Shown here one piece after another: positions 51,239 to 59,700 of a DNA stretch of 64,000 bases. The DNA is from JAWSVE01 sp050789445 (lineage in GTDB: Bacteria; Pseudomonadota; Gammaproteobacteria; Pseudomonadales; Cellvibrionaceae), in assembly GCA_050789445.1 (NCBI GenBank), contig JAILXR010000001.1, forward strand, positions 3,162,001 to 3,226,000. Reading direction: 5' to 3'. Positions within the stretch are counted from its first letter, which is position 1; every line of letters starts with the position of its first letter. Under the pieces are notes generated by a model, which saw only the letters and a list, made by a program, of their open reading frames with translations, was not told where the DNA came from and did no database searches. The translations under genes and the position numbers were made by a program.

Positions 51239-51781
51239 TTTGGCCTTGCTAAGTAACTGATCACTATTTAACACCGTTGCATACTCGCCATGTAGATTTG
51301 CTAACGACATAGCATGAACCTCCGATGCTGTGCGAGGTGCACCAAAATAATCTTTTTTTGCAAAGGTAAAACAGGCCTCTTCCACGATATAGACATTGAA
51401 ACCTAGGTTGCCACCAGTTCTTGCTGTTGCTTCAATGGAGTTGTTGGTAGCCACGCCAATTACAGCAACGGAATTAATATTTAAATTAGTTAATTTTTCT
51501 GCCAAAGAGCTTTTGAGAAATGCACATGGTATAGATTTTTCGATAACAGGCTCGGAATTCATCGGTTTGAATTCGTCTTTAAATTCGACTCCCTCTTGCT
51601 CAGGCCAAAACACAGAATCCTTTTCCTTCGATTTGTGCTGTACATGAAATATTGGCCAGTCATTTTCTCTCCAGATATGGAGCAATTTTAGCATCTCATT
51701 TTCTGCATCTAGGTTATTTCTCTCGCCGAGTTTTGGATGATCTATCCCTTTTTGTTGATCAATCAAGATAAGAGCTATCAC
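51233..51781 (-). CDS. Cassette-encoded isochorismatase-family protein with Ser in place of the catalytic Cys
   Basis: 182 residues from GTG 51779-51781, with GAGGAA upstream as ribosome site. Family fold: MIALILIDQQ (Asp8), VIEKSIPCAF (Lys82) and AVIGVATNNSIEATAR. At the usual nucleophile position (THxCVEATAR in cysteine hydrolases) Ser115 replaces Cys. Asp and Lys of the triad remain. Enzymes of the family without Cys (isochorismatase proper, PhzD) hydrolyse vinyl ethers, so a different reaction is possible. First cassette of array 2, directly downstream of the leader-like repeat. Confidence 0.83.
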   Translation of the reverse strand: MIALILIDQQKGIDHPKLGERNNLDAENEMLKLLHIWRENDWPIFHVQHKSKEKDSVFWPEQEGVEFKDEFKPMNSEPVIEKSIPCAFLKSSLAEKLTNLNINSVAVIGVATNNSIEATARTGGNLGFNVYIVEEACFTFAKKDYFGAPRTASEVHAMSLANLHGEYATVLNSDQLLSKAKI

Positions 51782-51800
51782 TCGAATTCCTCGTAAAATC

Positions 51801-52166
51801 TAACGCTAATTATAACGGCGCAGCGGTATAACCCCACTTACACCGCCTTGGCGGGTTAATGTTCGTATTTCGTAGTTTTGCAGCTCTAGCGGTATAACAC
51901 GCATTTCTTGTAGCTCCAAAATTTCGCTTAACTTTTTGTTTTTATTGCTGTTATTTCTTTTGTAAAGACAGATCCGTAATTATGACGCCGTGGCGGGTTT
52001 ATTACGGATTTTGAGCATTAAACCGCCTTAGCGGGTTAATGTCGAGAGAATGGCGCGACAGGTGTTTTTAAGTGTCTGAATTTGTTTGAGTTTTTTCAGT
52101 TGCGCAATTAACTTGCAGATTATACCGCCTAGGCTTGTTTTTACTCATTTTGAATTACACTGTGTT
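51801..52166 (-). repeat. Leader-like repeat, copy B, at the upstream end of cassette array 2
   Basis: Counterpart of 13180-13545, same orientation toward its array. Ends in TAGCGTTAGAT, a full GTTRRRY core, at the junction with the first cassette. The palindromic blocks CCGCCTTGGCGGG and CATTAAACCGC / GCGGGTTAATG are kept, the latter with one mismatch; the stretch 51900-51970 and about 52060-52100 differ most from copy A. Past about 52166 the two copies no longer align. Confidence 0.75.
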
Positions 52167-52302
52167 TTCAAACAGCTTTAGCGTTTTTATAGCAAAAAAT
52201 TATCGGGGGATTGAAAATTAAACGGACGGAGGAATTATTTATTAGTATTAGCCGTTTGTGCTATTGATAATTTATTGTGTAAAAAATTCATCAAACTTAA
52301 AC

Positions 52303-52572
52303 TTAACCTCCCTCGATCGCCGGAAGAAAATAGACTTCACTATCTTCTTCCAGTTCTTGCAATAACGGATCAGAAAAAATTTCCCCGTCGATGGCAATCG
52401 CTACTCCACTGCGTAGCTGATCGCCGATTTCGGGGAATTGTTTTTCTAGCGCTTTAATCACATCTCGTACTATGTTCGCTTCTATTACAATACTTTCCTC
52501 GGAAGAGCCTTCTTGAATGAAATCCTCTCCAATAAATTGTAATAAAAAACTATTGAGTACAACGTTTGCCAT
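52303..52572 (-). CDS. MoaD/ThiS-family small sulfur carrier
   Basis: 89 residues, beta-grasp size, ending in EGG; the C-terminal Gly-Gly is the thiocarboxylate site of MoaD and ThiS. The internal YFLPAIEGG end is MoaD-like. It lies 26 bases downstream of the molybdenum subunit gene and on the same strand, so it may serve cofactor synthesis or act as a dedicated carrier for this hydroxylase. A second MoaD in the genome is likely and cannot be judged here. Confidence 0.85.
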   Translation of the reverse strand: MANVVLNSFLLQFIGEDFIQEGSSEESIVIEANIVRDVIKALEKQFPEIGDQLRSGVAIAIDGEIFSDPLLQELEEDSEVYFLPAIEGG

Positions 52573-52598
52573 TTAGCGTTTCCGTTTATTAAAAAATG

Positions 52599-54893
52599 CT
52601 ATTTTTTTTCGTCGATAAGTTGTAAAAGACGAGGTGGTGAAATCGGTAATGCAGTTGGCAATATTCCAATTGCATCGTGAACGGCGTTAGCCACTGCCGC
52701 CATAACCGGCACTAAAGGCACTTCACCGACGCCACGAATACCAAAAGGATGTCGAGGATTTGGTACTTCAACTAATACGGTATCGATCATCGGTAAATCA
52801 GAAGCCACGGGCATTCGGTAATCAAGAAATCCCGGATTAACTAATTTCCCGTCGTCGTTATAAATATATTCTTCGTTCAGTGCCCAACCAATACCTTGTG
52901 CGACACCGCCTTGTAATTGTCCTTCGACATAGGCGGGATGAATAGCACGACCAACATCTTGAACTGCGGTGTAACGTAATATTTTTACTAATCCCGTTTC
53001 TTTATCCACTTCAACATCACATATGTGTGCGCCAAAGCCTGGGCCTGCGCCAGTTGCATTAATATTAATTGAGCTTGCAATTGGGCCACCTGTTTTTGCT
53101 GCCATGCCGGCAATCTCTTTTAAAGAAAGCGTTAATGTTTGCTCAGCTTCTTCTTGACCGCCTTGGCTAATGGAAGCAGCACTACGACCGATGGCCATGC
53201 CGTTTTCCCATTCAACCGATTCAGGATTAATGTCCCAAATTTTTGCAGCGCGTTTTTTTAAATCAATAATAATGTTATTCGCTGCTTCAATAATCGCGAG
53301 GCCAACTGAATAAGTAACGCGACTTCCGCCCGTATGCAAGCTGTAACCAATCGAACTTGTGTCTGCAACAATAGGGCGAATTTTTTCTGGTTCAATTCCT
53401 AATACTTCGGCCGCCATCATTGCGAGTGATGCGCGAGAACCGCCAATGTCTGGATTGCCAGAAATTAAAACAGCAGTGCCGTCTTCATTGATATTTAATG
53501 CTGCGCTTGTTGGGCCTGCAATATTAAACCAAAACCCGCAAGCGATTCCTCGGCCTTGGTTTTCTTTTAATGGCGCTTTGAAATGCGGATGCTCCATCAC
53601 GGCTTGTAATGTTTCTTCAAAACCGATGTCACGAAATTTAGGGCCGTAAATCGCTTTGGAATCTTTTTTGACAGCATTGCGTAATCGAAACTGTACGGGA
53701 TCTAATGTTAACTTTATGGCGAGTTGATCTAATAGCGTTTCAACAGCGAAAGACGCCATAGGTGCACCCGGTGCTCTATAGGCGGCAGATTTTGGACGAT
53801 TACTGACGACATCAAATCCTACGAATGAAAAATTTTCTAATTCGTAAGGCGCCATGCCTGCCATGCAGCCAAGCATCACAGGTGAACCAGAAAATGCACC
53901 TGCTTGATAAATTAGTTCTCCATCGGCAGCGCAAATTTTTCCATCCGCGGTTGCGCCAATTTTTAATTTGATGATTGATCCAGATGTTGGGCCTGTAGCA
54001 CGAAACACTTCTTCGCGTGTCATTACCATTTTTACAGGACGGTTACTTATTTTTGATAATAAAACGGCGAGGGGTTCTAAATAAATGGTTGTCTTACCGC
54101 CAAAGCCGCCGCCAATTTCTAATGGTGTCACACGAATCTGTGCTAAATCCATGTCGAGGATTTTTGCCGTGTAGGCTCTCACCATGAATTGCCCTTGGCT
54201 ACTGCACCAAATTTGCGATTGTCCATCTTCACTATAACTGGCGATACAGGCATGAGGTTCTATGTAGCCTTGATGAACAGGCTCCGTTCTAAAGACGTCC
54301 TCAACAATTTCAACAGCTTGAGAAAAACCGGCATCAAGATCGCCGCCGTGTAAATGAACTCGTTTAGCAATGTTGGAAGGTTTTGTTGGTTTTGGAGAAG
54401 CGCCCTCTGTGAATAAGTCATCATGCAAAATGGGAGCGTTATCGGCCATAGCCGCATCGGCATCAATCACATGAGGAAGAATTTCGTATTTAACATCGAT
54501 TAGTGCTAATGCTTCATCCGCGATTTTTTCTGATATTGCAGCAACAGCAGCAATGGCGTGTCCATCGTAGAGTGCTTTTTTGCGTGCTAATAAATTTGCA
54601 GACATGTCACGAAAGTTTGGCGGTTCATTTCCGATCATTGCATCTTCTGGCGCAATGTCTGGTAAATCTTTCGATGTGATAATGGCTTTCACACCGGGAA
54701 GCGCTAGCGCTTTTTGAATATTGATATCAAGAATATTGGCGTGAGCATGAGGGCTTCGCAAAATTTTTCCGCAAAGCGTTCCCGGTAAAACAAAATCAGC
54801 GCCGAATTTTGCACGACCAGTGACTTTATCTACGCCGTCAGGGCGAACTGTATTTTTACCAATATGTTTAAACGGCGATGCTTCATTACCCAT
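52599..54893 (-). CDS. Molybdenum hydroxylase, molybdopterin-binding subunit (xanthine dehydrogenase/CoxL family)
   Basis: 764 residues from ATG 54891-54893, chosen because GGGGAGAAAGCTC precedes it; an in-frame ATG five codons upstream is poorer. Motifs: RPDGVDKVTGRAKFGADF, IGGGFGGKTTIYLEP, SAAYRAPGAPMASFAVE and near the end RGVGEVPLVPVMAAVANAV with the catalytic Glu. No signal peptide, so cytoplasmic, unlike the IorB-type enzyme at 25.1 kb. The substrate (purine, aldehyde, aromatic acid, CO) cannot be assigned; the CoxL Cys motif is not seen. Confidence 0.88.
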   Translation of the reverse strand: MGNEASPFKHIGKNTVRPDGVDKVTGRAKFGADFVLPGTLCGKILRSPHAHANILDINIQKALALPGVKAIITSKDLPDIAPEDAMIGNEPPNFRDMSANLLARKKALYDGHAIAAVAAISEKIADEALALIDVKYEILPHVIDADAAMADNAPILHDDLFTEGASPKPTKPSNIAKRVHLHGGDLDAGFSQAVEIVEDVFRTEPVHQGYIEPHACIASYSEDGQSQIWCSSQGQFMVRAYTAKILDMDLAQIRVTPLEIGGGFGGKTTIYLEPLAVLLSKISNRPVKMVMTREEVFRATGPTSGSIIKLKIGATADGKICAADGELIYQAGAFSGSPVMLGCMAGMAPYELENFSFVGFDVVSNRPKSAAYRAPGAPMASFAVETLLDQLAIKLTLDPVQFRLRNAVKKDSKAIYGPKFRDIGFEETLQAVMEHPHFKAPLKENQGRGIACGFWFNIAGPTSAALNINEDGTAVLISGNPDIGGSRASLAMMAAEVLGIEPEKIRPIVADTSSIGYSLHTGGSRVTYSVGLAIIEAANNIIIDLKKRAAKIWDINPESVEWENGMAIGRSAASISQGGQEEAEQTLTLSLKEIAGMAAKTGGPIASSININATGAGPGFGAHICDVEVDKETGLVKILRYTAVQDVGRAIHPAYVEGQLQGGVAQGIGWALNEEYIYNDDGKLVNPGFLDYRMPVASDLPMIDTVLVEVPNPRHPFGIRGVGEVPLVPVMAAVANAVHDAIGILPTALPISPPRLLQLIDEKK

Positions 54894-55407
54894 GAGCTTT
54901 CTCCCCATCTACATTCGCGTACTGATAATGTGTGTCGCCGCGCATAACGGCAGCGGCTTCTAATACGGCGCGAATAATTTTATCGTAACCGGTACAACGG
55001 CAAAGATTACCTGCTAGCCAAAATCTGACTTCGGTTTCGGTAGGGTTATTATTTTTTTCTAATAACGCTTTTGCAGCGATTAAAAAACCGCTGGTACAAA
55101 TGCCACATTGTAATGCGGCATTTTCAAGAAATGCTTGTTGAAGAGGGTGTAGTTTTTCTCCACTAGCCATGTTTTCTATCGTATCGACTTTGCTGCCATT
55201 TAATTCTGCACCCAATACTAGGCAAGAACATACTAAGCGATCGTCAAGCATCACACTGCATGCGCCACAGTCGCCAGATGCACATCCTTCTTTACTGCCG
55301 GTTAATTCAAGCTCGTTACGTAAAATATCTAATAGAGTTTCTTGTGGCTCACATAAAAATTCTACGGGATCACCATTAATCGTGGTGCTGATATGTTGTT
55401 TTGGCAT
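54886..55407 (-). CDS. Molybdenum hydroxylase iron-sulfur subunit
   Basis: 173 residues. Cluster I in CASGDCGACSVML, cluster II in CGICTSGF and NLCRCTGYDKII. It transfers electrons from the molybdenum centre to FAD. The stop overlaps the next gene's start by 8 bases. ATG at 55405-55407 follows the FAD-subunit gene closely, giving the order FAD, Fe-S, Mo, MoaD on the minus strand. Confidence 0.92.
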   Translation of the reverse strand: MPKQHISTTINGDPVEFLCEPQETLLDILRNELELTGSKEGCASGDCGACSVMLDDRLVCSCLVLGAELNGSKVDTIENMASGEKLHPLQQAFLENAALQCGICTSGFLIAAKALLEKNNNPTETEVRFWLAGNLCRCTGYDKIIRAVLEAAAVMRGDTHYQYANVDGEKAHG

Positions 55408-55409
55408 AA

Positions 55410-56288
55410 TTATTTATCTCCTTCAGCAGCGAGTGCGCGATTACGCGCAATGATGGTGGTACGTTTTGCGATAACACCTGCCACTTTTGTTCTGTATTCG
55501 ATAGTTCCGCGTTTGTCATCAATCGGCGAACATGCATTGCTGATGGCTTGTTGTAAATTGTTTAACGCTACTTCATCAATAGTTGTCCCAATCAATGTGT
55601 TTGCTGCTGCTTCTACTAATAAAGCACGAGGAGCAACGGCACCTAAACCCACTCGGGCATGAGTGCATTTACCTGATTGATCTAAAGTGACATTAACACC
55701 AACCCCGACGACGGCTATATCCATTTCTGTTCGGGGAGTCATTCGTAAATAAGCATCCCCTGATCTTTGTGGTCGGTTAGGGAATTCAAAGCTCACGATA
55801 AATTCGCCAGCCTTTAAACAATTTTTCCCTGGACCCGTATTGATATTTTCAACAGGAATTTTTTTTTCGCCTTCAGGACCAACAATATGAGCAATGACGC
55901 CAGCCGCAATTAATGCAGGAACAGAATCAGCAGCGGGTGATGCATTACAAAGATTGCCGCCTAACGATGCACGTCCTTGCACTTGTGTGGATCCAATTAA
56001 ATCAAATGCTTCAGCCACACCAGGCCAAAGTGCTTTTAATGTTTTATTTTCGTTAAATTCCGCACCACTGACAGCAGCACCAACAAATACACCATCTTTA
56101 GTGATAGAGGTTGCCGTTGTTTCGGGAATTTTTTTGATGTCGATAATTGAGGCGGGAGAAATCATCCCTGCGCGAAGTTGAACCAGAAGATCGGTTCCGC
56201 CAGCAAGTACACGTGTAGGTGCTTCTTGAGTATCTGCTGAAAGTAATTCAATTGCCGAGGAAATAGAACTGGGAGCGTGGTACTGCAT
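55410..56288 (-). CDS. Molybdenum hydroxylase FAD-binding subunit (CoxM/XdhB-like)
   Basis: 292 residues. FAD motifs VLAGGTDLLVQLRAG and QVQGRASLGGNLCNASPAADSVPALIA are visible, and the C-terminal CO-dehydrogenase flavoprotein-like domain follows. It passes electrons to the final acceptor, probably NAD or a quinone. First gene of the cluster; its promoter should be in the 490-base gap upstream shared with the sensor kinase. Confidence 0.92.
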   Translation of the reverse strand: MQYHAPSSISSAIELLSADTQEAPTRVLAGGTDLLVQLRAGMISPASIIDIKKIPETTATSITKDGVFVGAAVSGAEFNENKTLKALWPGVAEAFDLIGSTQVQGRASLGGNLCNASPAADSVPALIAAGVIAHIVGPEGEKKIPVENINTGPGKNCLKAGEFIVSFEFPNRPQRSGDAYLRMTPRTEMDIAVVGVGVNVTLDQSGKCTHARVGLGAVAPRALLVEAAANTLIGTTIDEVALNNLQQAISNACSPIDDKRGTIEYRTKVAGVIAKRTTIIARNRALAAEGDK

Positions 56289-56781
56289 ATCACATGTCCT
56301 AAAAATATTTATTATTCGGAAGCCTATCGAAAGCTTAATGCATATGTACTTATTTACGTGTGAAACAGCCGTGAATTATAAACCTTTTTGCTATCAATAG
56401 AGATGACAAATTTGTGTTTAGCATGTTGATTTATCAGCAATAAACTAATTAATGAGCGTGACGATTAGGGCGTTGAAAGGATAAAGCAAATAATAAATGA
56501 GGCTTATGGGAGAATAATATTTGACTTATATGTTATGACGGCAGATTACATTTGAATGGTCTACAGTTAAAAGTAGCAAAGTTAATAATAGGTTGTTGAT
56601 TTAAAAGATTTGTTCATTAAATCTAGATAAAAAGATAATTAAAACAGTAAGTTGAATGTATCAATAAGAAGCGGACTTGAGTAAGCAGTTTAATGATAAT
56701 TCTAAAATTATTGACCAGTGGGGAACAGTTGGCAGTAGTGGAGCTTATTGATAGCTTAGAATTTATGAGTAGTCGTATTTT
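56289..56781. other. Divergent promoter region between the molybdenum hydroxylase and sensor kinase genes
   Basis: 493 bases, AT-rich, no gene or RNA recognised. Both flanking genes read away from it, so at least two promoters and their operators must lie here. I see no clear palindromic operator. Confidence 0.5.
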
Positions 56782-59700
56782 ATGATAACACCAACAAGTA
56801 AATTTAAGCTGATTTCAATTTGGTTGACGTTACTCATCAGCTTTGTAGTAGTAATGGGTTTGGTATTAAGTAAGCAGGTATATCCCTCTATAACACATTT
56901 ATTAAATTCACAAGGTATCAGTTTTTTCATTGACTGGAGTGGCCTGATAATCGCTTCGGTGATTATGTTCTTATCCCTCTTTCATTTTAGTGTTCATCGT
57001 AACAGCGCCGTTCTGATCATCAGCTTTGCATTATTGTGTGTCTCAATTATGGAGATATACATTCATAGTTCTATTCTTCATGAGCGAATTATTCAAGGTT
57101 CTAACGATCATGACGGAATAGATGGCGCTAGCAACGTAGCGAAAATCAATTTTGCATGGTCGATTCTTAGATTTTTTTCTTCGTCTGTAATAGGTATTGC
57201 TGCAGTCGCATTACTGTGGGGGCCTAGGTCTTCGCGCATAAATAACAATGAAGTTATTCCTCATAAATCTCACAGCATTATTAATACGCTTTTTATTCTT
57301 GTAATACTGATAATGCTAACAGTTATTTTTAGTATGTTGATTCAATATGTTGATGGTATTTATCTAACGTATTTAACGGATCATAGTTCAATAACGGAGG
57401 ATCTCTCAAATCCAATAATTTTAATGATATTTGGATCGTTACTTTTTTTTGGTATGGGAAGTTTTTTTACATATATTTGGTATTTCTCAGATAAAAGAAT
57501 ACTGAATTTCGGGTTGTTACTAAGCTTTATTCCTCAAATATCGGCACAACTTTATTTCTTTATTAATCTAAAAAATCCTGAGCAGATGCATTTTCTTGTT
57601 ATGCAGGCTCTTATTTGTACTTCTTATTTGATGGTGGGGATATCAATATTAAAAGACAAAAGTAGCTCGATTAGAGAAGGAAAAGAATATCGCGAAATTG
57701 ATAATAAAAATGAAACAGTTGAAGTTGAAAAAACTATAAAAAAAGATAGAAATATTGATGATGAAGAAATAGATATTATTCATACATTTGATGTAGGAAG
57801 TGCAAAAAGACCATTAGGTATTCAAATACCAGTTGCAGCTTTTATTTTGGCAACATCGATAGCTGCAATTGTGGGTTATGGGTTTTATACGCAGAGTCTG
57901 GAGGTGGAAAAAGAAAGAGAAATTGAAGAGCTGAGAGTTAAAAGTAAACTTGTAGAGTACTTAGTTATTCAATTATTTAAAGAGTCAGAAAATGATATTA
58001 AGTTTTTAAGTGGAACACCGCCGATACAAGGAATAATTGCGTCATTAAAAAATGACGATAAAGTGAATTATGATTTATGGGTTTCACGACTGGAACAAAT
58101 TTTCATGAGGATGGTTGAAAGTAAAATAAATTATAGAAAAATACAGTATATAGAAGTAAGTGATTCTAATCGTGATCTTCTCAATGTTTATAAATTAAGC
58201 GATGGAGAGTCAGAAATACGATCAACAAAAAAAGAGTTTAAAAACGATTTAGGCGTGCCGGTATTGGGTAGTTATGGCTATATCTCTGGGGCAATTGATT
58301 CTGAAGGGGCCGATGTATTTTTCACTTCGGTGGATTTTAAAAAAGGGGATAACTATCAGCGACCTTTTTTTGAAGTCTCAATAGGGGTGAAAGATATTAA
58401 AACAAACGAAATATTTGGTGTTATTGCCATACATGTTGATTTTGAAGTATTTATAGATCAATTAATCAAAGATGATGTTATTGGCGTCAATATTTATGCA
58501 GCGAATGAGAAAGGAAGCGTTATACATAGTCCAGATTCAGGTTTTGTTGAGAAGATGAATCGAGAAAAAGATGATGAGGGAAATACCGTAATCGGCATCG
58601 ATAATATATTTCCAGATTACAAAGTGTATCGAAAACAAGGAATACTTCATCGAGCTGTTGATCAAAGGTCTTCAGGAGGATTGAATTTTGATGAAGAAAA
58701 AAGCAGTTCAGTTTCATACTATAGAACCGTACTGTTAAACGGTTTTAATAACGATACAAAAATAGTACTTTTCTTGCAGCACCAACAAAATGTTGTTGAT
58801 CTTCAATTAATAAATTTTAGAAACAAAAGTATTTTAATGGGATTGGTTTTAGCCTTGGTAGCTTTGCTGCTGGCCGTTTTTGCATCTTTCAGGATATCAC
58901 TCCCTTTAAGAAAGATGGCGCAAGCAGTTCAGGCGTATCATCGTAATGGCGTGATGCAAGATTTACCCGTTGATTCAAAAGATGAAATTGGCGTTTTAGC
59001 GCGAAGTTTTAAAAACTTATTGGTGAGTTTAGATGATATATCTGAAGCAGAAAAGCATTCTTCACGCGAAGCTAAAGAATCTTCAGACAAGCTTCAAGCT
59101 ATCGTTGATTCAGCTGCGGACGCTATCATCACTATTAATGAGAAAGGAATAATTCAGTCATTTAATTTGGCGGCTGAAAAAATGTTTTCTTATCAAGAAT
59201 CTGAAGTGACTGGAGAATCGATCAATATTTTGATGCCACCTTCATTTGCAGAGCGGCATGATGGTTTTTTAGAGCAATATATATTAACCGGCGTGTCTGG
59301 AATTATTGGCGTAGGAAGGGAATTAAAAGGAGTAAAAAAAGACGGTGTGGAATTCCCAATGCATTTGGCTATATCTGAAGTATTTACGAATAGCGGACGA
59401 TTTTTTACAGGAATAGTAAGAGATATCAGTATCCAAAAAAATGCTGAGTTAGACAGAATGGAGTCCCTATCTTTATTAGAGGCTACTTTAGAATCAACAG
59501 ATAATGGAATTTTAGTTACCGGCAGTAAAGGAAATATCTTGCGTGTAAATAGCCGTTTTACAGAGATGTGGGGTATATCTGAGGAGCTTTATGATGCAGG
59601 AAATGAAAAAAAATTAGTGAGCCATGCAATAGGTTTTGTTAGCGACCCTTCTAAACTTGTTAGAGGAATGAAAAAAATTGTAGATGATCCTCTAAAAGAG

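Larger units (their letters stand above)
47214..51801 (-). mobile_element. Integron cassette array 2 without an integrase (CALIN-type)
   Basis: Seven attC sites and seven single-gene cassettes, all on the minus strand, with no integrase in the window. Products: fatty acid hydroxylase, unknown, membrane protein, zinc-ribbon protein, trypsin-like protease, lipoprotein, isochorismatase-like. The upstream end is leader copy B. Confidence 0.88.

Noticed and set aside
52599..54893. Naming the cytoplasmic molybdenum enzyme as xanthine dehydrogenase or CO dehydrogenase
   Set aside because: Substrate-specific residues could not be assigned by eye and the CoxL cysteine motif is not seen.
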